64,000 nt of DNA from Neelides folsomi (lineage: Eukaryota > Arthropoda > Collembola > Neelipleona > Neelidae), in assembly GCA_034687125.1 (NCBI GenBank), contig JAQGBZ010000276.1, positions 21,618-85,617 on the forward strand. The letters are read 5' to 3'. Numbering within the stretch: the first letter of the stretch is position 1; each line of letters begins with the position of its first letter. The notes beneath the pieces are model-generated. The model saw nothing but the letters and a program-made list of their open reading frames with translations. It ran no database searches and was not told where the DNA came from. Made by a program: the position numbers and the translations under genes. Positions 36,783 through 49,300 of the stretch are shown one piece after another.

Positions 36783-36804
36783 AGTGATCATTGAAATGAT
36801 CACT
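36783..36804. promoter_or_regulatory. Perfect 10+10 bp inverted repeat upstream of the ML gene
   Basis: Half-site AGTGATCATT at 36783-36792 is followed, after a 2-base spacer, by its exact reverse complement AATGATCACT at 36795-36804. The site is about 56-77 bp before the predicted start of transcription of the ML gene, a typical place for a dimeric transcription factor site. The partner protein is unknown. Confidence 0.6.
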
Positions 36805-36827
36805 AAAATTTTAAGATAAAATTAAAG

Positions 36828-36863
36828 TATTTAAATCGATGAAAATCGTTAGAAACTTCAGTT
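36828..36863 (+). promoter_or_regulatory. TATA box and initiator of the ML-protein gene
   Basis: TATTTAAA at 36828-36835 and TCAGTT at 36858-36863, an arthropod-type initiator. The A at 36860 would be +1, placing the TATA start at -32, the canonical spacing. This leaves a 30-base leader before the ATG at 36890. It is the clearest core promoter in the window and suggests focused, strong transcription. Confidence 0.65.
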
Positions 36864-36889
36864 GACTTTTTGTTCTTGAGCATTTTAAA

Positions 36890-37527
36890 ATGATCAGAGC
36901 TACAATTTTGTTGGCGCTTGTCGCCTTCGCAGCCGCCACCTCAATTTACCATTCACCCCGTGAACTCGAAGGCGTCGTTTACTGCGGTAATTAATTATTT
37001 TTATAATAAATAATAGGTATAATGTATGATATTGACAATGATGATTTTTACGGTATTTATATTGTATTATGTATAGATATGGCTGGAGAAGTTCATTCCG
37101 TCAAGACGAGCACTGGATGTTTAAGGACCCCATGTGATGTCGTTATTGGAGAGACCATCTGGGTGGAAGCACATTTCACACCAAGTAAATTTTTTACCTT
37201 TTTATTATCATTTTAAATCAATTACTTATAAGGATTTTGATTAACACGAGAAGCCTTTTAATAACGCGATTGATTTTTTAAACAGCCAAGACTAGCAAGT
37301 TCATGCGTTTGGTTGTGACGGCCAAAGCAGGAATCATCACCATCCCCCTTATCGATGAAGATATTGAAACAAACGCCGTTGGAGGACAACCATCCATCAT
37401 CAGATACGAAATGAAGGTTCCAAATCTTTTTGCTGGACTCAGAGCAACTCTCAGAATTGTTGCACGTGCTGGAGATGCCACAGTTGAAGTTTGTGCTGAA
37501 GCTGATGTCACCATCAGAGATAAATAA
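36890..37527 (+). CDS. Secreted ML-domain (NPC2 / mite group-2-allergen-like) lipid-binding protein
   Basis: Small secreted beta-sandwich protein of the MD-2-related lipid-recognition family, expected to bind a sterol or another lipid in a hydrophobic pocket. Three exons (36890-36986, 37077-37184, 37286-37527), phase 1 throughout, give 148 residues, the usual family length. A signal peptide (MIRATILLALVAFAAATS) is followed by a mature part with VVYCGD, TGCLRTPCDVVIGETIWVEA, IIRYEMKVPNLFAG and the ending VEVCAEADVTIRDK; a C-terminal IRD is common in group 2 mite allergens. Four mature cysteines are visible (about C32, C48, C53 and one near the C-terminus). The middle CxxxC pair of typical six-cysteine members is absent. 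The upstream promoter is well formed. NPC2-like versus allergen-like subfamily is not decidable here. Confidence 0.8.
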
Positions 37528-37796
37528 TTCAATAAATATTTTTTCTTCTTCATATATTTCTGGATAATTTAATAATTTCACGCTAATTTAACATTATCCA
37601 TATATTATTTATAGTGTGTATGTCACAATTAAAAAAACTAACAATAAGCCTAAGTAGAAATAAGTCTGAAAAATATTTTATGATCTATCCAGATCTATCA
37701 CAATTTCACATCCAATTTGAGAATCTCATACTGATAATAGGTATACTTAAGTATATTAATACATTCGTTATTAAATTATCTAACTTTAAGTTAATT

Positions 37797-38685
37797 TCAT
37801 TTATAATTTAGGCAATCTGCTGTAAGAACATTAATTTTTCGTCCAGGTCTGCATTCAATTTGCGACGCTGTCGAACCGAATGATTCCGGCGCTGGACAAG
37901 AGACGTGCAAAATCGGGTCGTTAATTCCATAAAATCTGAATCGCTTATTTGACCTCTGAGAGCAAACAGGAGTCCAACTGCGATCTGACAAAACAATGAA
38001 TCTCCCAAATGTGCAGTATCCAAACGTAAACGTGTGATAACATCTTTCATCATGTGTGAACCAAAACAGACGCGATTCGGGATCATCACTTTCATTTTCT
38101 TCACAAGGGTTAGGTTCACATGCTGGGTGTTTGAGTTTGTCTAAAACGAGCCATTCGCCGTCACGACAAGGACCCTAAACATTAATTAGTTGATTGATTG
38201 AGATTAATTAAAGGTGTTTTAATACATTATAGATCATAAAGGTCTGTATTACTTGATGAAATGCCGAATAACATCTTGTATGGGCTGGCCAATAGATTTT
38301 CGGTCTTTTCCAAATACAATATTCGGGAAGAACGTTGCGATCCCCGGGGCGCAAAATGTCATCACATTCGCAGATCCCTTCGGTGGGAATTTGCGGGTGT
38401 TGGAAATAAATCATCATTTCCTCGCATGGTCCTTGCGTGTCTGCCCGATAGCACCGCCCGGACTCATTATGGTAAAGCCACGTTTCCGTAAAGGAACTCG
38501 GAGGGCATTCACCACTTTACAAAAAAATCGTAAAATGGTTTATTTGGGCAATTTCAATTTGGACAATACTTGCTATTATTTAAGAGTTTTATTTACCGTG
38601 ATGGAAGGACGCCTTCGGTTGAGACAAAAGCAAACAGAAGTGTAACAATGAAAAATATGGAAGTTATTTTATAGACTTTATTCAT
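37797..38685 (-). CDS. Secreted Cys-rich protein, DUF4789-like repeats
   Basis: Three exons (38685-38597, 38514-38253, 38174-37797) join in phase to 242 residues. A clear signal peptide (core ITSIFFIVTLLFAFVSTEG) starts the protein, followed by 16 cysteines. The repeated pattern is Cys-Pro-Pro...aromatic...RCY...GPC...E: ECPPSSFTETWLYHNESGRC, then ADTQGPCEEM, GPCRDGEWLVLD, DERCYHTFTFGYCTFGRF. That spacing resembles the arthropod DUF4789 family of secreted proteins, whose function is unknown; I make that link from memory of the pattern. There is no transmembrane segment or catalytic motif. The gene is convergent with the ML gene, whose stop is only 270 bp away. Disulfides, secretion and an extracellular or cuticular role are likely; a precise role cannot be given. 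Confidence 0.78.
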
Positions 38686-39312
38686 AATTATTAGAACTCA
38701 AAAGTACAGATATAATTTAAATTCCTTATGGTTAATGATAAAATTATGATAAAATAGCTATGATTAATATGAGTAATTATGAATATTTTTAATTACATAG
38801 TTAACAGGAAGAAGAGTTAAAAGTAAATGAAGCTTCTAAAAGAAATCAAGAGTTAAGTTAGTGAACATTTCCGCAACCTTAACATCTTTCACACGAGTAA
38901 ACTTGAGCCTAGCCTTAAATGTCAAAATTATTTATTTTTATGCAATTTACATTATTGAGATTCATCGTGAGCATTATGCGATTAAAAGATATTTAGTATC
39001 CGTCTGGAGTAATTGTAATTGAAGCGTTCTCATCCACCACTAGCAAAAAACTCTTTGAAAAGCCCATAAAGTAAAGTCTAGTAAGATAGTAAGACAAGAC
39101 GAGTAAAGAAGTTGTCTATCTTCAAGTATCTACTATTAATGTGTATGTGGCAGAAGGTGTGAAATGGGTTTATGAGTTGTTCAGCCCCTAGCCCCCCCCC
39201 CCCCATCCTCTGGATTTCTCAGAATTGAAACAGGAATTTGAGAAGTTCTGTTGAATTGCGACCAAGGCAACTTCAAGATCAACTTTTTTAATACCACCCC
39301 CTGTAGCGTCGG
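38686..39312. other. Intergenic; promoter side of the Cys-rich gene
   Basis: AT-rich upstream region of the minus-strand Cys-rich gene. It holds a run of 13 C (39192-39204), rare in this composition. No gene seen. Confidence 0.5.
39192..39204. repeat. Poly-C tract (13)
   Basis: Uninterrupted homopolymer of cytosine in AT-rich DNA; a likely length-variable or sequencing-error-prone site. Confidence 0.9.
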
Positions 39313-39559
39313 TACGTAATTATTACGTATTAAATCAGTATATCACATACGTATAAAATATGTTGACCAGGAAAATTCAGTATATATTACGTATGAGATT
39401 ATACTAAAATCTTACTTAAAATAACTAGTATATAACTCACATATTACATCTAAAACTTAGTAATTTATTAGCAGGTATAAAGTATGAAAAAGGTAGTATG
39501 ATATGATGAAATTACGTAATAATTTAGTAATGAATTCGATTTTACGTATATCATACGTA
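39313..39559. repeat. TACGTA cluster, 7 copies in 247 bp
   Basis: The hexamer palindrome TACGTA occurs at 39313, 39324, 39348, 39388, 39513, 39543 and 39554. At this base composition less than one copy is expected. Two more copies lie at 41992 and 42026, beyond a degenerate gene. It may be the edge of a mobile element or a satellite remnant. Confidence 0.7.
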
Positions 39560-40112
39560 AATAATCGGTATATTAAATGTAAAGAGTAAATAAATGCACA
39601 AATGAAATTAAGTGAATTATTAATTTAATAATGTGAATTCATATTTACATAAGGAATCGCTATAAAAGTATTTACAAAATTATCATTGCCTAATAAAATA
39701 CATTTTCTAATAATTTTATCTTTAGAATAGTTAAAGGAACTTGACAAATTAGCACAGTAAAATATTGACAAATCAGAACTTTTCATAGGATAATCATAAA
39801 CATCACTAAAATTAAGAAACTTATTACATTGTACAAAAGAGTCATACATGTTCAACAATTATAATCGTTTTATCAAATGACAAATAACAATTATTGTTTG
39901 GTTTATTATTTATTTCTTTTACAGAGAGTTTGCTTTCTAAACCATTAAAATTTGGAAAATTAAACATTATTTTCAATAACTCTATTTATCAATTGTTCCA
40001 AAGGATTAACATTAGTCCTAACATATCTTTTAATAACCCTCAAAATTTTCATATATAAAAGCTGAACAATTATCTAAAGACCCATATTTAAGGGCGTCTT
40101 TGTTAATGTGTA

Positions 40113-41180
40113 TTAAGGAATGAAAGTTATATACAATGAGTAATAAATAGGCATTATCTTAATAAATTCTAAAAGTAAACTTTTAGCTAGATTGTTCCAT
40201 GTAGCGTCAGAAGCTCTTTGACTTAATAAAATATAAATCCAAACTTGTAATAATAGAAAATGCTTATATAAAATATTGTTTTTCAGTAAGTCACTAAAAT
40301 ATATTAAGATTATACTTACAGCATCGGTTCGAAGTTGAAAATCTTTGAGCCATTCTTCGAATTTTGCAAATTCTTTTAATGTATTTGCTGGAAACTTTAC
40401 CCCGACAAGTTCAAACAAAGCTCCGCAGTCTTGCAACTGTTGATTTTAATCTGCGATTGATTTCTTCACATTCTTTGAATATTTTTTCTTCAAATCTCTT
40501 GAAATTCTAAAAGAGATAAATTGTATAAATATAAATTATATTAAGTTTAATTTATTATTATTATTTTACTATGAAATTCAACTCCGATTTTGTCAACTGC
40601 TGTTTGGATTAGTTTGAAACTCTTGTTTTGACTATCGGGAATATTTAAATATGACGTTTCAACAGTATTTTGTAGGATATTGTTTGTCCCTGTAATAAAC
40701 ATAACAATAAATGTTTTAACGAGTTTATTTTGTTAAAGTATTATTCAACAAATTATATTAATCTTAATTACCAATTTATATAATAAAGGTTATGTATATC
40801 TAACTACCTTCATGTATGTTCCCAATTATTGAAGAAATTTAAGAAAGGGGATTTTCGAAATCTTTGACACTTGAAGAATCTGAATTTTCCTGGTTCAATT
40901 CAAAGTTTTTTTTTGTTTTAGGATGATGGATAGAAGGATGATGATAGCCTCTTTCCTTCTTCAGCTCGTTTTAGGGCTTTGTTAGCCTTGAGAATTGTAG
41001 CTAAGATAAAAATAATTTGTTTCATTTTATGTATTAAAAATACTTAATTAAATACTTACTAAGTGCACATAAAAATTTTAAACTTACGGCCTGTAGTAAG
41101 ATGTTTGATATTGTAGTTTTGATATTCGATTTGGCAATTGGGTTTAAAGTTTTTGAACCTCACTAGACTTTCACAATTTT
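40113..41180 (-). pseudogene. Degenerate DUF4806-like gene (low certainty)
   Basis: Several exon-like blocks on the minus strand read as fragments of one protein. About 41165-41088: VRFKNFKPNCQIEYQNYN. About 41003-40920: TILKANKALKRAEEGKR, splice-phase compatible with the first. Then, one frame away, YHHPSIHHPKTKKNFELNQ. About 40693-40573: NNILQNTVETSYLNIPDSQN and KLIQTAVDKIGVEF. About 40500-40321: NFKRFEEKIFKECEEINRRL, then in another frame CGALFELVGVKFPANTLKEF and AKFEEWLKDFQLRTDA. The Arg/Lys-Ala-Glu-Glu helix near the start and FP..T..EF.KFEEWLKD near the end match my memory of the arthropod DUF4806 family. Frame changes between blocks indicate decay, or a model I cannot resolve by eye. 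Confidence 0.35.
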
Positions 41181-42217
41181 TTTTGAGTTTGGACCGTAAA
41201 GCTTTGGACACTTACATGATCCAATATTTCGATGAGTAAACGTGGTCAAACGTGATTTCGACGCGCGCATGGAAAATTCCTTACTTATTTTATACTAATT
41301 TTTAACATACATATTACTAATTTTTTTAGGAAACAATTGAACATTCAATAAGTTTAAATTAACGCATTTATTGGTTACTTATAGGTATATATTTTTATAA
41401 GTATATTTTAAGTCACTCTGATAACTAAAAAATTACGTTACATTTAATTACGTGATATTAGTATGAAATAAGTAATTTTTAACTCAATTTTCATGCCTAA
41501 TGTAAAAAATACTGATTTCTTACTTAGAAGACGCATATATTAATTAGTTATTTGTTATCATGTTGTCTCTCACGTCAGAAGGGTAATGAGAACGAATTAT
41601 TTTTCATTATAACTACCTTTGATGGGAAAACATCAAGTGAGAGTAGGATTGGTAATAATAAATATTATTTCTTATCTATTATAAGCATGTTAGATTTAAA
41701 ACACTTTGTCTAAATTGATTAAAAGCTCTCAAATTAGTGTCAAGATTTATGGGGTGCATTTTATTTAAATAAGTAGATAGCTGTATGCTTACTAAACTTG
41801 TTTAATTATTTGTCGAATTCCTCTCTTTAACAACTTCTTGTATCTTCTTTTTAACCTTCGCTGCATTTATCTTTTTTCTTGTTAAACATAAGCTTTAAGA
41901 TTTAAATAAATTAAAGCAATTTTTATGCTTTTTTTGGCTCTTTGGTATCAATTTCTTGACGAGTAAAGGTCAGTGTGAGATTATATAACTTTACGTATGA
42001 TGAGAAACGACGTGTATTAGATCAGTACGTAGTACATGTACTTATAAATACATAGTTATGCAATACTCAATTGGACTCAATTGTATGGATACTCAATTGT
42101 ATCAAGAAGGTACTAAATTACATTATATCATTATATAGTAATACCGCCTATAGCATCTAATGGTTGATCTTTTATTCTCCTCGACAGAATTCAAGTACCT
42201 ATGCAAAATCTGGACAT

Positions 42218-42225
42218 TGACGTCA
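42218..42225. promoter_or_regulatory. Perfect CRE palindrome (TGACGTCA)
   Basis: Full cAMP-response-element octamer about 100 bp before the start codon of the four-TM protein gene. An octamer-like ATGCAAAA sits about 15 bp upstream of it. CREB/ATF proteins bind this site in animals; whether it is used here is inference. Confidence 0.5.
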
Positions 42226-42321
42226 CGAAGGCGACTAATTGCAGTTCAAATTTCGTTTTTTCTATATTAAAAATTTGTGGCTTTTGATGTTTATACGAAG
42301 AGACAATGGGAATTGGGAATA

Positions 42322-43374
42322 ATGTATGAAATTGAAGATTCAGGTTGTACCTGCTGCATTGCTCCATGTATTTCTCCAATAACTCGACAGAAGCTCACAA
42401 AAGGAATTGGCATTCTAACATTAATTGTAATTTTATTAAACCAAGCTTATTAAACCAATTAAAGTTTAATTTTCCTCAAGATCTTCTCCACCATTGGTCT
42501 CTGCGAATTCTTGAGCAGCGAAGGGAAAGGAACCACAGAGCCAGAATTGTCAAAAGCCTCAGCGGCCTTCATTAATGAAACCCACACAAGTGAGGAAGTT
42601 TCATTAATATAAAAATAAACTTTTATGCTCCATAAATGAAACTTGTTCTACAAGTACATTTATTTTATAATATATCGTAAAATTATTTAATTTATCTTTA
42701 TAGTTATTCTCTTGCATTCACTGAAGGAAGTTTCCCTCTCGACACTTCTCATAGCTGCTGCAACCTACGTAAGACAAAATTTAGCCCAATTAAAATTTAT
42801 TGTCTTGATTAAGTAAACTCTTAATGGACATTGAGAAGAATGATGTGCGTTAAAGGGGCATGTGTGGGTTCTTGTAACATGGATCGTGTTGGCGACTGCG
42901 TGCTCTGGTTGGGTGTCAATCGTCACTGCTTGGGCCCTTTACTTGCTGGCTCAAGGGAAAGATGAAGATCGTCTTTGGGAGATTTCAATTACTGGGATGA
43001 TTGGGCTTTTGAGCATTTTCCTAGGAATCTTTTCCGCCGTCTTCCTCACCATTCACATCAAAGCAGCCAAGGAGTTCCGAAGGATGAGATGGACAAATGA
43101 CGTTTACATTTGCCGGAAATGTGCCGAAGGGCGCGAAAGGAAAGAAAAGGAAATTGAGGAAACTGAAGAGAAAAAGATTAAAAAGGAGGAAGGGAAAGGA
43201 GATGAACCGAATTCATCTTATTTTCTTCCTAACACTCAACAGATGAATGAACCCAAATTCGGTTTCAACAAAACATCAACATTTCGTCCAGGACCAGCTA
43301 AAATCATAAATAACGATGAAAATTATCATAGTTCAAATTACCTTAACTCGGATAATCCTTCCTCACTTTACTGA
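42322..43374 (+). CDS. Small four-transmembrane protein (unrecognised arthropod tetraspan-like family)
   Basis: Three exons (42322-42426, 42727-42768, 42856-43374), all phase 0, give about 221 residues. The N-terminus is Cys-rich (SGCTCCIAPC), then a hydrophobic run KGIGILTLIEVSLSTLLIAA with an internal Glu, a second and third hydrophobic stretch (VLVTWIVLATACSGWVSIVT, AWALYLLAQ) and a fourth (GMIGLLSIFLGIFSAVFLTI). It ends in a long cytosolic-type tail: an RRMRW...CRKC motif, then Lys/Glu-rich and Asn/Ser-rich polar sequence. The layout (CC patch, Gly-Ile-Leu-rich TM1 with Glu, four TMs) resembles small insect four-TM families, but I cannot name one. The last exon is well supported; the 42-bp middle exon depends on a weak acceptor at 42726. 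Expression may be cAMP-responsive (CRE upstream). Confidence 0.6.
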
Positions 43375-46300
43375 TTGTAAACAATAATTTGGGTTGTTGT
43401 TTTGTGGGTGTTGTGAATGAGCTCATATAAATATAAACATTCTGATTCCGATTTATCTATATTACATCTGATACTGTATATTTAAGCATTTATAAAAAAT
43501 AGCTCAAATAAGCCGAAATAACAAAAATTAAACAAGTGATGAATGAATGTAAATAGTAAAGTAGTTTAAATTTTAAATAATATGGTTGAACGAACTTTGT
43601 AAATGTAGGTTAGTTTTAATTATAAATAAATTGTTTGTCGGTGTCCTCATTTAAAACAAAATGAGCATTATTCGCATCATAGCCAGACTTACATAAGGAG
43701 CATTAGTCGGCGTATAAAAGTTGAACAATGCAACCAAAGTTTTCCCTACATTTGAGAACGCTTCATTTATTTTTGTTGAAAAAAGTTTTTACGAGGTTTA
43801 TTTACCAAAAGGACATTCCATAAGGTAAGTAAATAAAAGCATAAATATAAAGTGGAGTCAAGGGCAAGTTGCAGAGTTCAGGCGATCATTCCCCTCTTAC
43901 CCAAATAATATAAAAGTATTTATGTCTTTAAATTTTAATCCTTATGGTCCTCAGCGCCAATTTAATCTTAATCCCATATTAAAATTCCAAGAAGGATAGG
44001 GAGAGAATTAAATTTCGATCCTTCAAATTCCCAGTTTTCCACGAACCTCCTCTTGATCATTTTAAAAAAATTCTAATTTTAATTGTTAAATTCAATAGTC
44101 TCCAGAGTTTTGCTTACCATTTCCCCCTTTTGTTATCTCAATAATTCCTGATGTATTTTATCTCAGCTTTCGCAGAAGGACATTTTATTTTGAAATCAAT
44201 TGGATTAAATTTTTTTAAAACGACCATATGAATTCAAGTGCCTAATTCTTATCTATATAAATACGATATTAAACGTAGTTAAATTTTTATTATCTCCTTT
44301 CAAGCTGAACTTCTAAATATTCCTTCATCTCACCTTCAAATGGTCCTGGTCAAATTCCATTCTGTTAAGAAGTCCTTTCAAAAGAATGCGAATACATAAG
44401 ATGTAGGTGATCAGGCTTCAAAACACTCGTATATTTAGTCTTAGATGTTATATTTATGTTAATAAACGTTTTTTATGCGACGACCTCGGTTTCATAGTTT
44501 ATTTCATGCCTTTTATTACACCAACCTCAGGAGTTTTTCAATTTTTCAAATTGGTTTTTTCTATCTTGGGCTAAACCAATGAATCTCTTAATGAGATAAC
44601 TTCGTGTAATGTCAGTAATGTAAATATGTCAGCTAAAATTAGTAATATTGGGATTTACCAAATAACACGTGGATTTAATAAATAATACAAGTTTTTCATG
44701 TGTTTTAAGTTATGCAATTCACATCCGTGTTATTGTAATCAACTGATAAAGAGAATTTATAATTAAATACTCATATTATAGTTATGTGTGTAAACGAGTT
44801 TACCATTCCTGGGTAATTTTTCATGATACAACAATGTTAATCATGTGAGTCATATTGATAGAGATGATTAATTAGAATTCAGTTATTTATCTCTTTACTT
44901 TTATTAATAATATTTATTTTTTGATTACAATGACTTACTTTTGTACTTATGATATATTTATGTAATTATGTATTATGATAAATTACTCAAGGTGTAGTTT
45001 TTATTGTGTTGAGCAATAGTTTAATTTTTAAGAATTCTCGATAATTTTATTCATTTTAAAATTGATGCATATAAGGTAGCTTACAGAAGGTACATTCAGG
45101 ATATCACAATTATATGGTAATGGGATTAGAGGTGTGCATTTGAAATAAATTATCAATTTGTCTAGCCGTAAATCATTGTAAATATTTAATGTAAAATTGT
45201 ATTATATTGAGTGGGTTTGAGAATCCCTGAGAGCGAAGGTGTATCCTGAATAGAAATAGAGGCGATAAATTGGCAGTGTGAGTTAGTGACTACCCTGTGG
45301 TTCGTTTATATTCATTTCGTGGATCTCTTCCTTTGTTGGGTAATTCGGAATGGTGGGGGAGGGTCGGAAGAGTTGAAAAGAAAATTCCTCGAATTTCTCT
45401 CCATTTCTGCTTCTTCATTCACTCTTTTCTTATTAAAATCCATATGAAATCGAACCTCCTTTCTTCCCATACACTAAACGATGTTTCAATTTTCCACCTA
45501 ACTCGATGTTCATTCTTACCATCCATTTCATATTCAAATGACACTTTTGTTAGGAAACGATGAGAGGATGTTGTTACACACGTGTGTGCACACAAAAATA
45601 TATTGTAAATGTTTTACATTTTACTTTACACAGTTAATATGAAATTCTTTATGAAATGCTGTATAATATGAAATATGAAACTTAGTATAGTTTTTATGTA
45701 TTTTATTATAATTATATTATTATCATGTAGGTATGTATAGGATAAGTGTATGAAGTATTTAATATATATGGAGAGGGAAATGTAATATTCGATTGATCGC
45801 ACTTCTTCGTATTATCGATCATAGAAGAATAAATAATGAAATTGTTTCTAGGAGGTTCTCTTTGCATCTTGACGTTCCTTGAAACAGCTCGAAGGTTTGT
45901 TCTGGGAAAAGGGATGAGAGGAAATTTCTCCGAATGATCTCTTTCTATTCTATTTCAGAGAAAATGGATCCGCATGAGACACAAAACTCAGGCTCGACTA
46001 AATTCCCTTCTTAACTGCTTATCAAAATTCATGAGAAAAGGATCCAACCATGTTTTATTATTCTCTGGTTCGAGTTTAAATCCCAACGACTTTTTAATTA
46101 CTCAGAGGAATTAAAAATATTAATTAGCATGTTTTTCAATTAAAAATTTAATCTTTTGGAAAGCATGAAGAATTGAAGTTGAATTGGAACTATGATTTGC
46201 TTAATGACCTGATGAAATGATTTGGCAGAATGGAGGAAGAACTAATTAAAAGCGTAATGATCTCCGGTGGAGATTTCGCTGGTAGAATGAGAATTTTAAT

Positions 46301-49300
46301 TGGATTTCATTCTTAGAACCCGGGTCTCTATTAATTTCATTCAAATTATTAAACAAATTTGGTTGCTCTTTCATATAGATAATATACCCATTCTACCATA
46401 CATAGTTATTTCAGATTAAACTTCATTGGTTATATTGTGTGATATTGTTGATATGAATAATTTACATGTTCATTGGATTATTTAATAGGAATTTCAAATT
46501 AATAATTTATTAGCAAACTAGAATACACTATAATATTCATACATTCAGAAAGTCTGACTTACATATATAAAATAAGATTATACTTATAGAAGCACTTCAA
46601 TAAGTCTCATCTCTCAAAGTGACATCCACTTTGTACAATTAGTAATTTAATGTTTAAAAGCAATGTTCTTCTAAACAAAGGTTCCTAAATAGGACATTCA
46701 ATAAAGGAATTGAACATCCGGCTGTGAATCAATTCAAGCTCTCAGAAATGGTGAAAACCGTTAGAAATAGGATGACTAATGAAGTTGTGAAGTTATGAGT
46801 AATAATGCCACCTTTCAATTATTTATCCGCCACCTAATACCTGTGTACTTGAACGTTCTAAATGAACACGAACCAAAGAAATGCCAATTGCTCATCCTTT
46901 TATTTCAAATAATCAAACCTTGACACGTGCTGACATATTTACAACATTTACTATTTACAACATTTAAACTTGTTTTTCAATTTATGGTATTATTATCATA
47001 TTTGTTTTTTCTATTTTGCAAACGAATGTGTTTGTGTGTATAGTACGGTATTGAAGTTTGCAATAATATTTTCCTTTAATAACATTGACGGTTTGTGGGG
47101 TAATTTGTGTTTGGAAACCATTAGGCAGATGACATGATGAATGTGGAGGTGATTAAGAGCGGATGTTCGGTGGAGTGAGAGGAGAAAATTTAAAATTCCG
47201 GGAAAAGGGGAGAAAATGGGAAATGAAAAAGAATTTCGGGAAGGATGTTTGTCGAATTTATAAAATTCGTCGTCTCAATTCCGAGAATTCTTTTCATTGC
47301 CCCACCCTTCCCGGCTTCTAAAAGTATACATGGAGTCTCTCTGGAATACATTACATTGATAATGCACTTCTTCGCCACTGAGCATTTAGAAAAGTTTACA
47401 TTAAGCTCAATGGCAGCTGCTTTTCTTCAACGGGTAGAAATTGAAGAATGGAATGGAAATTGAGTGAGCCTCTTTTTGTTACGAATCCTCCCACCAATCT
47501 TCTCCAACATTTCTCCTCGTTTCTCAGCTCTGATCCCGGACAATGAGGAATTTAATTGGAATATTTATTCTTTTCAACATCAAGGACCTTTTATTATTAT
47601 CTTCTTTTATCCGGATCCCATATCCCAAGAACGTTTTCACAATGGCCAATGAAGGCATTAGCAGGTGAGTCATATTTTCCAATTCCTCGTAACGCGCTCC
47701 ATGTGTCAAGGCGCTGAACAATAAAGATTTTTAACTGTTTTACAAGGAACTCCCATTATCTCCAATTTCCTATTAAATTGTCAAATCTCCCATTCCGTGT
47801 GTAATACACGCGTTGGTAAACAGCTGTAATAAACACCAGTAGTGAAATGATGATAGCCATGATGAGTAAAAGAACTGAAAGGTAAATAGTTTTAAGCCTA
47901 GTCAACAATTTTAAGTACCTTGTTAATATTTTGTGAATGATATTTTATATGGTTATTTTTATATGTTTGTTGAATAAGAGCTAAGTACTTAATATCTACA
48001 TTTGATCCTTATAGACCAATGTTGTAGACCGTGTAGGAAGATAGTTTATAAGGTGAGCCTTTTTCATTTTGTCAATTCTTGGTAAAGCTCCTTCACTTCC
48101 TCCACAGAGAGAAGTTCCGATGAAGCCTATAGATCCAAACATCTAAAGTGACACGATTAGTAGTCTCATACACAGCATTGTAAAAGTAAATATAGGTACT
48201 CAATTGTAATATATCATATGCAACAGCCACCAGACAAACAACCACATTTAAAGATATACTCCAGACATAGAGGCTAGAAGCATCTTGAATGTACGGGTTG
48301 GGTCTTATGCATAAGCCTGTTGTCATTCCGTTCACCTGGGAATCCCAGGCGAGATTTTGGAGAAATGTTCCCTTAAAGGGCCGGGTGGTCGGTATAGGAG
48401 AGATATAATAACATGTATTTCCAATGTGGATTTGAATGGCGGATTTCTGGGAAGGACCCCCTCTCTGATCTTCTAGGAATCTTCCCATCTGCCCCCTCGC
48501 CATTCAATCTCATCCAGACAAAATCTTTTTCTCTTCTTCTCGGAATATTTACATATATACAACAAATGAGGGAAACAACAAGGCCATGATTTTACCATCA
48601 CTCTACAGATACCAAATATCAAATTGAAAGGAGAAGACAGGGGCGGTAATTAATTAATAGGACCAAGCTGGGAGAAGGAATCGAGAAGCGGGAGATGAAG
48701 AGATTCTCAAAATCTTCGCCGACTTCACCGGTATTCAATCAATGAGAAAGGGGATTGTGTGGATCCCAGCGGCGGTCGCCCATTCTTCCTTTATCCGCCG
48801 TGCCATTGGGAAGACCCTTCTTGGAAAGTGAAAGGAGAAATGATTAATTCCGAACTACATCTCTCCCATTCTACCAGGAGCCATTTAATTCCATTCCCAC
48901 TGCATCACCTTCATAATTAATCCAAGGTATCAATACAAAACCCCTTCTTTGTCCACAACCACACACTCCTTCATTTTCGGTAGGAAAGACAATGGGGACA
49001 AATGACAATGGGAGAAAATCCATTAACGCCCATTTTTCCTTACAGCTCTTTTTTTCATTTCAAACCGTCGTCATTAATATTACACTTTGATCTTATAGGT
49101 AGACATCTCTTAATCACATGACCATATTATTAAAGATAATAATACACCTTTTATCCTACACATGTCTTTTATAGTCTATCATTATTTTGCTATTACTCCC
49201 AATGCAAACTTCTCAACGAGGTCATTTTATATTAAAAACATATGCGGATAACATACCTAATAATACTATATAATCAACGTTCATAATAAGGAAAGTTTAG

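Noticed and set aside
36616-36819. 67-codon frame upstream of the ML gene
   Set aside because: It ends inside the promoter region, overlaps the palindrome, and has no recognisable feature.
42345-42575. 76-codon plus-strand frame overlapping the first exon of the four-TM gene
   Set aside because: The overlapping frame from 42322 gives a Cys-rich start and a TM segment in phase with the following exons, which is the better explanation.
46062-46090. GGTTCGAGTTTAAATCCC, reminiscent of a tRNA T-arm
   Set aside because: The loop is too long and no matching acceptor, D or anticodon arms could be found upstream.
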